This document shows, piece by piece, positions 35,859 through 44,332 of a DNA stretch of 64,000 bases (position 1 is its first letter; each line of letters opens with the position of its first letter). Source of the stretch: Maribacter stanieri (GTDB lineage: Bacteria > Bacteroidota > Bacteroidia > Flavobacteriales > Flavobacteriaceae); NCBI RefSeq assembly GCF_900112245.1, contig NZ_FOYX01000003.1, positions 186,001 to 250,000 of the forward strand, written 5' to 3'. A model generated the notes under the pieces. That model saw nothing but the letters and a program-made list of their open reading frames with translations. It made no database searches and was not told the DNA's origin. The translations under genes and the position numbers were made by a program.

Positions 35859-37601
35859 ATGAAAAATATTCTGATTCTTCTAGTCCTAGTAACTTTTGTC
35901 ACGAATATTCAAGCACAAAGTAATACTGTGAAAGGTAAGGTTACACAAATGGATAGTCCCTTGTCGAATGTTCAGATTTCTATAATAGATTCAGAAACTG
36001 CGACCAAGACAGATGCAAACGGGTTTTACCAGATATCAGCTGAGCCAAGAGATGTCATTCAATATACTTATCCTGGTCTAAATGATGTTCAAATTCTAGT
36101 TGAAGACGTTACGCGTATATTGAATATAGAAATGAGTCAGGAGATACATCAACTAGATGAGGTTACTGTAAAAGGTAGCAATAGAAAATCACAGAATGAG
36201 CTACAACAAGAGTATAGTTATAACCCAAATCTTATAAAAACGGCATATGGTATTCTAGATAGCGAGACTGCACCAGGCAAAATTAGATTTTTACAAGAAA
36301 ATCAAATTAATGATGTTGGTATTTGTATTCTTGACTTAATGAAAAATGAGTTTCCAGGAGTAAACGTTGTAGGTGATTGCGTATATGGAGGTCTAATATA
36401 TATTAGAGGGTTAAATTCCGTTAGTCAAGCACCACCTGCGGTTTATGATGTTGATGGACAGGTATTGACTCAAGCTCCTACTTGGATAGCACCCGCTGCT
36501 ATTCAACGATTGGCTGTTTTAAATAATCTAGCTATGACTACACGATATGGGTCTATAGGAGCTGGAGGCGTTATTGTGATTAACACTAAAGCTAGTGCAT
36601 ATTCTAGAACGGTAGATGGTAAACCTATTGATTATGCAAAAGTTAAAAATAATAAATATGATAATTCAGCGCTAAACACTGTTGATTTTAACGAAGGGAG
36701 ACCAAACTATTTAATTGAGCTTTTAGGAGCTGGTACGGAAGAAGATGCTAAGGCTATTTATGCTAAACAAATTAAAAAATATAGTAGCTCTTTTTACTAT
36801 GTTTTAGATGCCTACGATTATTTTTCTAATAGATGGAATAATCAAGATTTTGCTGATATGATTGTTGAGGATAATAAAAGCATTATAAGTAGTAATCCTA
36901 TAGCTTTAAAATCTCTTGCATATATTTATCAAGCACAGGGACAGTTTAAAAAGGCAAATAAATTATATGAAGATGTATATACACTCAGAGCAGAATATGC
37001 ACAATCTTATTTAGACTTGGCAAATAGTTATAGAGAATTAGGTTTAAATCAGAAAGCTGCAGCAATGTACATGCGTTATGATTATTTATTGGCAGAAGAA
37101 TTATTGGAAAAAGAAGAACAAGTGAAAACCATTATGGATCGAGATTTAAATAATTTAATATCCTTAAAAGGCGCTGATTTAGTTTCAACAGATAGGGTGA
37201 ATGAAATTAAACTTGATGATGATTTTAAAGGAACACGCTTGGTTTTTGAATGGAGTGATAGTGAGGCAGAATTTGAATTACAATTTGTAAACCCAGAAAA
37301 GAGATACTATAAAAGTAAGCATTCATTAGTTGCAAATGCTGAGAGAATTCAAAGCGAAAAACGTTCAGGTTTCTCTAGTGAAGAATATTTAATAGATGAT
37401 ACGCTTCGTGGTAATTGGTTGGTTAATGCTACGTATTTAGGTAATAAAAGTTTGACTCCTACATATTTGAAAGCTACTGTGTATTATAATTACGGTAGTG
37501 CATCGCAACGAAAAGAAACAAAGGTTTTTAAACTTGGTCTACGTAATGTAAATCAGCAATTGTTTTCAGTATCAAATGCTGTTAGTATAGTTGCTAATTA
37601 A
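35859..37601 (+). CDS. plug-domain / DUF2135-like surface protein, paralogue 2
   Basis: A 580-residue exported protein, colinear with the second half of paralogue 1. It has a signal peptide (1-20), a carboxypeptidase-regulatory domain (22-95, KTDANGFYQIS), a plug-like domain (150-245, VGICILDLMKNEFPGVNVVG, IYIRGLNS, AVYDVDG), a TPR-like region (345-415, KANKLYEDVYTLRAEYAQSY) and the DUF2135-like C-terminal domain (459-575: LVFEWSDSEAEFELQF, GFSSEEYL, GNWLVNATYLGN, YYNYG). It ends without a barrel or a type IX tail. It follows paralogue 1 by 87 nt with no terminator between and is followed by one at 37661, so the two probably share an mRNA. Confidence 0.75.
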   Translation: MKNILILLVLVTFVTNIQAQSNTVKGKVTQMDSPLSNVQISIIDSETATKTDANGFYQISAEPRDVIQYTYPGLNDVQILVEDVTRILNIEMSQEIHQLDEVTVKGSNRKSQNELQQEYSYNPNLIKTAYGILDSETAPGKIRFLQENQINDVGICILDLMKNEFPGVNVVGDCVYGGLIYIRGLNSVSQAPPAVYDVDGQVLTQAPTWIAPAAIQRLAVLNNLAMTTRYGSIGAGGVIVINTKASAYSRTVDGKPIDYAKVKNNKYDNSALNTVDFNEGRPNYLIELLGAGTEEDAKAIYAKQIKKYSSSFYYVLDAYDYFSNRWNNQDFADMIVEDNKSIISSNPIALKSLAYIYQAQGQFKKANKLYEDVYTLRAEYAQSYLDLANSYRELGLNQKAAAMYMRYDYLLAEELLEKEEQVKTIMDRDLNNLISLKGADLVSTDRVNEIKLDDDFKGTRLVFEWSDSEAEFELQFVNPEKRYYKSKHSLVANAERIQSEKRSGFSSEEYLIDDTLRGNWLVNATYLGNKSLTPTYLKATVYYNYGSASQRKETKVFKLGLRNVNQQLFSVSNAVSIVAN

Positions 37602-37660
37602 ACCCAGTTTACTTTTCCTGACAAAAAGTAAAATTGTTTAGTATACAGATAAATTTAAAT

Positions 37661-37699
37661 ACCCACAATATGCTTTAAGTGTATTGTGGGTGTTTTTTT
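37661..37699 (+). terminator. terminator after paralogue 2
   Basis: ACCCACAATA (37661-37670), 11-nt loop, TATTGTGGGT (37682-37691), then G and seven T. It separates paralogue 2 from paralogue 3. Confidence 0.85.
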
Positions 37700-37779
37700 A
37701 TAAAACTATTATTTATAGCAACTTATCCGTTTCTTTAATTGCGTTTCTTATCTTTAAAGTATGGTCTAAAAATTTGATT

Positions 37780-39510
37780 ATGAGAATGTTCGTTGTTTTT
37801 GGTTTTCTTTTAATATTTGTAAACCACTATGGACAACAGCAAATACAAGGACGTATAAGTACAGATGGTATTTCTTTATCTGATGTAAATGTTTCCAACC
37901 TTTCTTCGGGTGTGAACACTTTTACAAATAAGAATGGACAATATGTTATCATAGCCAAACCTAAGGATGAGTTAAAGTTTACTCATATTGGAATGGATAC
38001 AATTTTAATTCTTATTGAAGATGTTACATCCATCTTGAATTTAAAAATGCAGCCTAAGGTAGAGGAATTAGAAGAGGTAGTATTAATAGAAAAAATAGGT
38101 AAACAAAAACGACTTGCGATAGATTATTTTACTGACCCTACAATTGTAAATACTTCTTTTGGGTATATCAGTCCCGCAACTATTGCCTATCATTTAAAAG
38201 TTATAGATGGGTCAGAATTTATGCCTGGATCAGATTTATTAAGTGCCATAGCAAGTAGACGCTCAGGAATTCGCGTAGGTACATATTTAGATAGGAATGG
38301 TGTTTCAACAAGAACCCTATTTCTTAGGGGAATGGGGTCTGTAGGGCAAAAATCATCAGCACTATTTGAGGTAGATGGTAATATTTTTATTGATCCGCCA
38401 GTTTGGATTGATATTTCTATAGTACAAAGAGTAGCAATTATACCTGGTCTTCAAGCGGTATGGCGATATGGACCTATAGCGAATGGAGGTGTAGTAATAA
38501 TAAATACTAAAAATGGGGTTCACGGACTTAGAGAAGAAAATAGTTTAAAACGTTATGATCAAGCTCGATTAAGAAATAACTATGTAAATGAAAAGATTCT
38601 TAGTAATATAGAAAAGGAAGAAAATCTTCCTACTTATATGAGGTCACTAAATTCTTCAGCCAACTTAAAAGACGCTTTTAATGTTTATGAGGAGTATTCA
38701 GTACTGTTTTCTTCAAGCCCTCATTTTTATATTGACAGTTATAATTTGTTCTATGAAAAAGTTGGAATAAATGCCGCTGATAATATAATTGAATCTAGTT
38801 TCCGTAGATTTAAAAACAATCCGGTTTGGTTAAAAGCCTTAGCGTACTATTATGAGTCCCAAAATAGATTTGAAAAAGCCCATGAACTTTATGAAAAGAT
38901 ATTTGTACTAAGACCTGATTATGCGCAGAGTTATTTAGATATTTCTAGAAGTTATCGAAATTTAAACAACCCAGAATCATCTATATCATTTTTGGCAAGA
39001 CATAAATTTTTAATAGAAGAGGGTTATTTTAAAGGAGAGAGTGATGACTTTGAGACTTTGATTAAAAAAGAAACAGACAACCTGATTTTATCTAATATTT
39101 TTTTGAATGATAAGGGTATTGAAAGTGAAGTTTTGAATACGAGATTGGTATTTGAATGGAATGATAGTGAAGCTGAATTTAATCTTCAATTCGTAAATCC
39201 GAATAATCAATATTTTAATTGGAATCACACATTAGAAAACATGCCTGATAGAGTAAGGCAAGAAAAGAAACTTGGGTTTTCTATCACAGATTTTGAGGTA
39301 GATGAAACACTTTTAGGTAAATGGCAAGTGAATGCAACATATTTTGGCAACAAGCAATTAACCCCCACGTACTTAAAAACTACTATATATAGAAATTACA
39401 ACACAGTTAATCAAACTAAAGAAATTAAAGTCTTTAGGTTAGATGTTAATGGTGCGAATCAATATCTATTCGGTTTCAATGTTACTAATGAACCCTATAA
39501 AAGTCAGTGA
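37780..39510 (+). CDS. plug-domain / DUF2135-like surface protein, paralogue 3
   Basis: A 576-residue exported protein, colinear with paralogue 2. The start is ATG 37780, giving the signal peptide MRMFVVFGFLLIFVNHYGQ; the longer frame runs back through the terminator of the preceding gene and is rejected. It contains a carboxypeptidase-regulatory domain (20-90), a plug-like domain (LLSAIASRRSGIRVG, LFLRGMGS, FEVDGNIF), a TPR-like stretch (KAHELYEKIFVLRPDYAQSY) and a DUF2135-like end (LVFEWNDSEAEFNLQFVNP, GKWQVNATYFGN). Conservation between copies is highest in the C-terminal domain. It is convergent with the carboxylase gene (3 nt between stops). Confidence 0.75.
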   Translation: MRMFVVFGFLLIFVNHYGQQQIQGRISTDGISLSDVNVSNLSSGVNTFTNKNGQYVIIAKPKDELKFTHIGMDTILILIEDVTSILNLKMQPKVEELEEVVLIEKIGKQKRLAIDYFTDPTIVNTSFGYISPATIAYHLKVIDGSEFMPGSDLLSAIASRRSGIRVGTYLDRNGVSTRTLFLRGMGSVGQKSSALFEVDGNIFIDPPVWIDISIVQRVAIIPGLQAVWRYGPIANGGVVIINTKNGVHGLREENSLKRYDQARLRNNYVNEKILSNIEKEENLPTYMRSLNSSANLKDAFNVYEEYSVLFSSSPHFYIDSYNLFYEKVGINAADNIIESSFRRFKNNPVWLKALAYYYESQNRFEKAHELYEKIFVLRPDYAQSYLDISRSYRNLNNPESSISFLARHKFLIEEGYFKGESDDFETLIKKETDNLILSNIFLNDKGIESEVLNTRLVFEWNDSEAEFNLQFVNPNNQYFNWNHTLENMPDRVRQEKKLGFSITDFEVDETLLGKWQVNATYFGNKQLTPTYLKTTIYRNYNTVNQTKEIKVFRLDVNGANQYLFGFNVTNEPYKSQ

Positions 39511-39513
39511 AAA

Positions 39514-41142
39514 TTAAACCTGCAATACCCCCATGTTAAAAGGCTTCTCGATAGGCGCATGGTCTGCAGCTTCAATTCCCATAGAAATCCATTTACGGGT
39601 GTCTTTAGGGTCTATGATAGCATCTGTCCATAATCTTGAAGCTGCGTAATACGGGGATACTTGATCGTCATATCGCTGCTTGATCTTATCATAAAGCTCC
39701 TTCTCTTTTTCTTCGGTAATGGTTTCACCCTTCTTTTTTAAAGATGCCTTTTCAATCTGTAATAATACCTTTGCAGCAGAGTTACCGCCCATTACAGCAA
39801 GTTCTGCACTTGGCCAAGCAACAATTAATCTTGGGTCATAAGCTTTACCGCACATGGCATAATTTCCTGCACCGTAGCTATTGCCTATAATAATCGTGAA
39901 TTTTGGCACTACGGAATTACTTACCGCATTTACCATTTTTGCACCATCTTTAATGATACCGCCATGTTCACTCTTACTGCCTACCATAAAACCGGTAACG
40001 TCTTGAAGAAAGACTAACGGAATTTTCTTTTGGTTACAATTTGCTATAAAGCGGGTTGCTTTATCTGCGGAGTCAGAATATATTACTCCGCCAAATTGCA
40101 TTTCACCTTTTGCAGTTTTTACTACTTTTCTTTGGTTGGCAACAATACCAACGGCCCAACCATCAATACGTGCATAACCGGTAAGAATCGTTTGTCCGTA
40201 CCCAGCTTTATATTCTTCAAAATCAGAATCATCAACTAATCGTTTAATGATTTCCATCATGTCATACTGTTCAGCTCTAGAGCTTGGTAGAATGCCATAT
40301 ATATCTTCAGGATTTTCTTTTGGCTTCACACTCTTCTTACGGTTGTATCCCGCTTTAGGGAAATCGCCGATTTTATCCATAATATTTTTTATGGTATCTA
40401 GAGCAGCTGCATCATCTTTCGCTTTATAATCAGTTACTCCGCTAATTTCACAATGCGTAGTAGCGCCACCTAATGTTTCGTTATCTATGCTCTCTCCAAT
40501 GGCAGCTTTTACTAAATAACTACCTGCTAAAAAGATGCTAGCGGTTTTATCTACAATTAATGCTTCGTCACTCATAATTGGCAAGTAGGCACCACCGGCC
40601 ACACAACTGCCCATAACCGCAGATATTTGGGTAATACCCATGCTGCTCATTACTGCATTGTTTCTGAAAATACGACCAAAGTGTTCCTTGTCAGGGAAAA
40701 TTTCATCTTGCAGCGGTAAATACACACCTGCACTATCTACTAAGTAAATAATAGGAAGTTTATTTTCAATAGCTATTTCCTGTGCTCTTAAATTCTTCTT
40801 TGCGGTAATTGGGAACCAGGCACCGGCTTTAACGGTAGCATCATTGGCAACAACAATGCACTGTTTTCCTTTTACGTATCCAATTTTAATAACGACTCCG
40901 CCAGAAGGGCATCCGCCATGCTCTTTGTACATGCCGTCACCAACAAAGGCACCAACTTCAATCTGTTCCGCTTTAGAATCTAAAAGATAATCAATACGTT
41001 CTCTGGCAGTCATTTTACCTTGGTCATGCTGTTTAGCTATTTTCGCCTTTCCACCACCTAAATAAACCTCATTAAGCTTTCTTCTTAGGTCTGATAATAA
41101 CAACTTATTTCTATCTTCGTTTTGATTGAATTTTAAATCCAT
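39514..41142 (-). CDS. acyl-CoA carboxylase beta subunit (methylcrotonyl/propionyl type)
   Basis: A 542-residue biotin-dependent carboxyltransferase beta subunit. Its N- and C-terminal crotonase-like halves contain KMTARERIDYLLD, GGVVIKIGYVKGKQ, GSCVAGGAYLPIMSDE, GGATTHCEISGVTDY, and in the second half GGVIYSDSADKATRFI, FLQDVTGFMVG and GNSYGAGNYAMCGKAYDPRL. The HGGIIKDGAKMVNAVSN stretch and HCEISGVTDY favour a methylcrotonyl-CoA carboxylase-type enzyme of leucine degradation over acetyl- or propionyl-CoA carboxylase, but this is not firm. No biotin-carrying alpha subunit gene lies next to it. Confidence 0.87.
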   Translation of the reverse strand: MDLKFNQNEDRNKLLLSDLRRKLNEVYLGGGKAKIAKQHDQGKMTARERIDYLLDSKAEQIEVGAFVGDGMYKEHGGCPSGGVVIKIGYVKGKQCIVVANDATVKAGAWFPITAKKNLRAQEIAIENKLPIIYLVDSAGVYLPLQDEIFPDKEHFGRIFRNNAVMSSMGITQISAVMGSCVAGGAYLPIMSDEALIVDKTASIFLAGSYLVKAAIGESIDNETLGGATTHCEISGVTDYKAKDDAAALDTIKNIMDKIGDFPKAGYNRKKSVKPKENPEDIYGILPSSRAEQYDMMEIIKRLVDDSDFEEYKAGYGQTILTGYARIDGWAVGIVANQRKVVKTAKGEMQFGGVIYSDSADKATRFIANCNQKKIPLVFLQDVTGFMVGSKSEHGGIIKDGAKMVNAVSNSVVPKFTIIIGNSYGAGNYAMCGKAYDPRLIVAWPSAELAVMGGNSAAKVLLQIEKASLKKKGETITEEKEKELYDKIKQRYDDQVSPYYAASRLWTDAIIDPKDTRKWISMGIEAADHAPIEKPFNMGVLQV

Positions 41143-41214
41143 TCTGTATAATTACTTTTCTTTGGATAAAGATAAGGAGTTAATTTTGGTGTTCATGCAA
41201 CAAAAACAAAAAGT

Positions 41215-42186
41215 ATGATAAAGTGGGGAATAGTAGGGGCAGGAAACATTGCACATAGTTTTTCTAAAGATTTAGCCTTGGTAAATGGTGGTAAATTAGT
41301 TTCTGTTGCTTCAAGAAGTTTAGAGAAAGCACAAGATTTTGCAGGTGAATATGGTGCGCCAAATGCATATGGCAGTTATGAAGAGTTGTTTAATAGTAAT
41401 ACCGTAGATGTTATTTATTTAGCTACACCACACACTTCTCATGCAGATTTAAGTATTGCTGCAATGAAAGCTGGTAATGCTGTACTTTGTGAAAAGCCAA
41501 TGGGTGTCAATAAAAGCGAAGTAGATCAAATGGTTGCTGTAGCCAAAGAGAATAATGTTTTTCTGATGGAAGCATTATGGACACGTTTTAACCCAACTAT
41601 TAAAAAGGTAAAAGAATTAGTGGATAACGGTACCATTGGAGATATTGGTTATTTACACGCTGATTTTGCTTTTTATGCTTTAGATAGAGATGAAAACGGT
41701 AGGTTGTTGAATCCTGATCTTGCTGGTGGTTCGCTGTTAGATATCGGAATCTATCCTATATTTCTGGCTTACTTAATGTTAGGAAAGCCAAAGGATATAA
41801 AAGCCTCAGCAAATTTTTATAAAACGGGGGTTGAGGTACAGTGCAGTATGATTTTTAATTATGATAATGCTCAGGCTATTCTGTATAGCGGACTCAATTC
41901 TAATTCCGAAAAGAAAGCTGAAATTGCTGGTAGCGAAGGTTCTATATTCATACATCCAAGATGGCATGAAACTACAGGGTATACTATAGAAAAAGATGGC
42001 GAATCAACTTCTAATGAGGTTGGTAAAAGGGGTAAAGGCTATGTGCACGAGATTGAAGAAGTACAAGATTGTTTAGCTTCTGGGAAGAAGCAGAGTGACC
42101 TTTGGAGTCATCAAAATAGTTTAGATTTAATAGAGATTATGGATTCTGTTCGTAAATTAACAGGTATTGTGTTTCCTTTTGAATAA
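41215..42186 (+). CDS. Gfo/Idh/MocA family oxidoreductase
   Basis: A 323-residue NAD(P)-dependent oxidoreductase. The Rossmann N-terminus reads IVGAGNIAHSFSKDL (about 5-19), then ATPHTSHADLSI and the catalytic-region CEKPMGVNKSE (about 92-102). The C-terminal half is the family's mixed sheet domain with AGGSLLDIGIYPIF. The sequence resembles the trans-1,2-dihydrobenzene-1,2-diol dehydrogenase-like subgroup, but substrate prediction within this family is unreliable. TAATTTTG (41181-41188) with TTG at 41162-41164 (16-nt spacer) is a plausible promoter. Confidence 0.88.
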   Translation: MIKWGIVGAGNIAHSFSKDLALVNGGKLVSVASRSLEKAQDFAGEYGAPNAYGSYEELFNSNTVDVIYLATPHTSHADLSIAAMKAGNAVLCEKPMGVNKSEVDQMVAVAKENNVFLMEALWTRFNPTIKKVKELVDNGTIGDIGYLHADFAFYALDRDENGRLLNPDLAGGSLLDIGIYPIFLAYLMLGKPKDIKASANFYKTGVEVQCSMIFNYDNAQAILYSGLNSNSEKKAEIAGSEGSIFIHPRWHETTGYTIEKDGESTSNEVGKRGKGYVHEIEEVQDCLASGKKQSDLWSHQNSLDLIEIMDSVRKLTGIVFPFE

Positions 42187-42262
42187 TAGCAGGGTTAATA
42201 GTGGACAAATATCTTAAATTTTACGATATTTGAAGTTCGCTAAAATTTTAATTGACTAGAAA

Positions 42263-42439
42263 ATGAATAAGAATACTGTGCTCTCTTGGGCTACGTTTAT
42301 AATGATCTTTGTAGGTCTGGCGCTTATTGCTTTAGGTGCTTTTCGCTATGATGATGTTGCGGGTTGGGGTTTTGCATCTGTAGGTATTGGCTTTTTTGCT
42401 ATTGCTTGGGTGTTTAACGCACTTAAAGGTAGAGTATAA
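42263..42439 (+). CDS. small two-helix membrane protein
   Basis: A 58-residue protein. It begins MNKNTVLSWATF, has two hydrophobic segments (about 8-25 and 33-53) with a short charged AFRYDD loop, and ends in NALKGRV. The sequence has the feel of a small conserved flavobacterial membrane protein family (I believe one labelled CAL67264, but am not certain). Start and stop are clean and the reading frame is fully used. Its location between an oxidoreductase and ettA gives no functional clue. Confidence 0.7.
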   Translation: MNKNTVLSWATFIMIFVGLALIALGAFRYDDVAGWGFASVGIGFFAIAWVFNALKGRV

Positions 42440-42505
42440 TATATTTTATTGTCACCAGTGAATTCTTCTGGTATGCTTTAATATTTCACTTAACACTATA
42501 ATTTT

Positions 42506-44197
42506 ATGTCAGACGATAAGAAGGTAATCTTCTCCATGTCAGGAGTTACGAAAACCTATAAAAATGCGAATACCCCAGTTTTAAAGAATATATACTTAAG
42601 TTTTTTCTATGGTGCCAAAATTGGAATCTTAGGTTTAAACGGTTCTGGTAAATCTACTTTGTTGAAAATCATTGCGGGTGTTGATAAAAACTTTCAAGGT
42701 GATGTTGTTTTTTCTCCAGGTTATAATGTTGGTTACCTAGAACAGGAACCTGAATTAGATGAAAACAAAACAGTTTTAGAAATTGTAAAGGAAGGTGTAG
42801 CGGAGACTGTTGCTATTCTTGATGAGTACAATAAAATAAACGACATGTTTGGTCTTCCAGAGGTTTACGAGAACCCTGATAAAATGCAGAAGTTGATGGA
42901 TCAACAAGCTCTTTTGCAAGATAAAATTGATGCTGCAAATGCTTGGGAATTAGATACCAAGTTAGAAATTGCGATGGATGCACTTCGTACGCCAGATCCT
43001 GACAAGAAAATTTCAGTATTGTCTGGTGGTGAAAGAAGAAGGGTTGCATTGTGTAGACTGTTGCTTCAAGAACCAGAAATTTTATTATTAGATGAACCTA
43101 CTAACCACTTAGATGCAGAATCTGTACATTGGTTAGAGCATCATTTAGCACAATATAAAGGAACTGTAATTGCGGTTACGCATGATAGATATTTCTTGGA
43201 TAATGTTGCTGGTTGGATTCTTGAGTTGGATAGAGGAGAGGGTATACCTTGGAAAGGTAATTACTCTTCTTGGTTAGATCAAAAATCTAAACGTATGGCC
43301 CAAGAGAGTAAAACGGCTTCTAAAAGACAGAAAACTTTAGAGCGAGAGCTTGAATGGGTACGTCAGGGTGCAAAAGGAAGACAGACCAAGCAGAAAGCAC
43401 GTCTTAAGAATTACGATAAGTTAATGAGTCAAGATCAAAAGCAACTTGATGAAAAGCTGGAGATCTATATACCTAACGGACCTCGTTTGGGTACCAATGT
43501 AATTGAAGCAAAAGGAGTTAGTAAGGCTTTTGATGATAAATTGCTTTACGAAGACTTGAACTTTAAATTGCCACAAGCAGGTATAGTTGGTATTATAGGA
43601 CCAAACGGTGCTGGTAAGACAACTATTTTTAGAATGATCATGGGTGAAGAAACTCCTGATAAAGGAGAGTTTGAAACTGGTGAAACAGCTAAAATTGCTT
43701 ACGTAGATCAAAGTCACTCTAATATCGATCCTGAAAAAACCATTTGGCAGAATTTCAGTGATGAACAAGAAATGGTGATGATGGGCGGTAAGCAGGTAAA
43801 CTCTCGTGCTTATTTAAGTAGATTCAATTTTACAGGTAGTGAACAAAATAAAAAGGTAAATATGCTGTCTGGTGGTGAGCGTAACCGTTTACACTTGGCC
43901 ATGACATTGAAAGAAGAAGGAAACGTTCTATTATTGGATGAACCTACCAATGACTTGGATGTAAATACTTTAAGAGCCTTAGAAGAAGGTTTAGAGAACT
44001 TTGCAGGGTGTGCCGTAGTTATTTCGCATGATAGATGGTTCTTGGATCGTATTTGTACACACATTTTAGCTTTTGAAGGTGATTCTCAGGTATATTTCTT
44101 TGAAGGTTCTTTCTCTGATTATGAGGAGAATAAGAAGAAACGATTGGGCGGAGATCTAATGCCGAAACGTATTAAGTATAAAAAGTTAATTAGATAA
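42506..44197 (+). CDS. ettA: energy-dependent translational throttle protein EttA (ABC-F)
   Basis: A 563-residue ABC-F ATPase with two nucleotide-binding domains and no transmembrane part. Walker A motifs are GLNGSGKST (about 40-48) and GPNGAGKTT (about 368-376). Signature and Walker B are LSGGERRRVALCRLLL...LLLDEPTNHLD and LSGGERNRLHLAMTL...LLLDEPTNDLD. A charged linker (EWVRQGAKGRQTKQKARLKNYD) lies between. EttA binds the ribosomal E site and gates the first elongation steps according to the ATP/ADP ratio. Length and linker match EttA rather than the Uup or YheS subfamilies. Confidence 0.94.
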   Translation: MSDDKKVIFSMSGVTKTYKNANTPVLKNIYLSFFYGAKIGILGLNGSGKSTLLKIIAGVDKNFQGDVVFSPGYNVGYLEQEPELDENKTVLEIVKEGVAETVAILDEYNKINDMFGLPEVYENPDKMQKLMDQQALLQDKIDAANAWELDTKLEIAMDALRTPDPDKKISVLSGGERRRVALCRLLLQEPEILLLDEPTNHLDAESVHWLEHHLAQYKGTVIAVTHDRYFLDNVAGWILELDRGEGIPWKGNYSSWLDQKSKRMAQESKTASKRQKTLERELEWVRQGAKGRQTKQKARLKNYDKLMSQDQKQLDEKLEIYIPNGPRLGTNVIEAKGVSKAFDDKLLYEDLNFKLPQAGIVGIIGPNGAGKTTIFRMIMGEETPDKGEFETGETAKIAYVDQSHSNIDPEKTIWQNFSDEQEMVMMGGKQVNSRAYLSRFNFTGSEQNKKVNMLSGGERNRLHLAMTLKEEGNVLLLDEPTNDLDVNTLRALEEGLENFAGCAVVISHDRWFLDRICTHILAFEGDSQVYFFEGSFSDYEENKKKRLGGDLMPKRIKYKKLIR

Positions 44198-44216
44198 GAA
44201 ATTTAATTATATAAGA

Positions 44217-44242
44217 AAAGCCCGCAATTGCGGGCTTTTTTA
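44217..44242. terminator. ettA terminator
   Basis: AAAAGCCCGCAA / TTGCGGGCTTTT, a perfect palindrome centred near 44229, followed by further T. The MBL gene on the other strand ends 90 nt away beyond the heptamer repeat. Confidence 0.9.
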
Positions 44243-44246
44243 TTTT

Positions 44247-44330
44247 CAGCTAACAGCTAACAGCTAACAGCTAACAGCTAACAGCTAACAGCTAACAGCT
44301 AACAGCTAACAGCTAACAGCTAACAGCTAA
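44247..44330. repeat. 12 perfect tandem copies of the heptamer CAGCTAA
   Basis: Eighty-four bases of uninterrupted CAGCTAA units (reverse complement TTAGCTG) sit between the ettA terminator and the stop codon of the metallo-beta-lactamase-fold gene (stop complement at 44333-44335). There are no sequence differences between units. In all frames, on both strands, the repeat contains stop codons, so it cannot be coding. Copy number is likely to vary by slippage. Confidence 0.97.
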
Positions 44331-44332
44331 CA

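Noticed and set aside
37684..37779. N-terminal extension of paralogue 3 starting at TTG 37684
   Set aside because: It begins inside the terminator of paralogue 2 and does not give a signal peptide; ATG 37780 does.
33096..39510. Three complete SusC/TonB-dependent receptors
   Set aside because: Plug-like motifs are present, but no beta-barrel of several hundred residues follows; the proteins end in a TPR-like and DUF2135-like part.
44247..44330. CRISPR array
   Set aside because: The units are directly adjacent 7-mers without spacers, so this is a simple tandem repeat.
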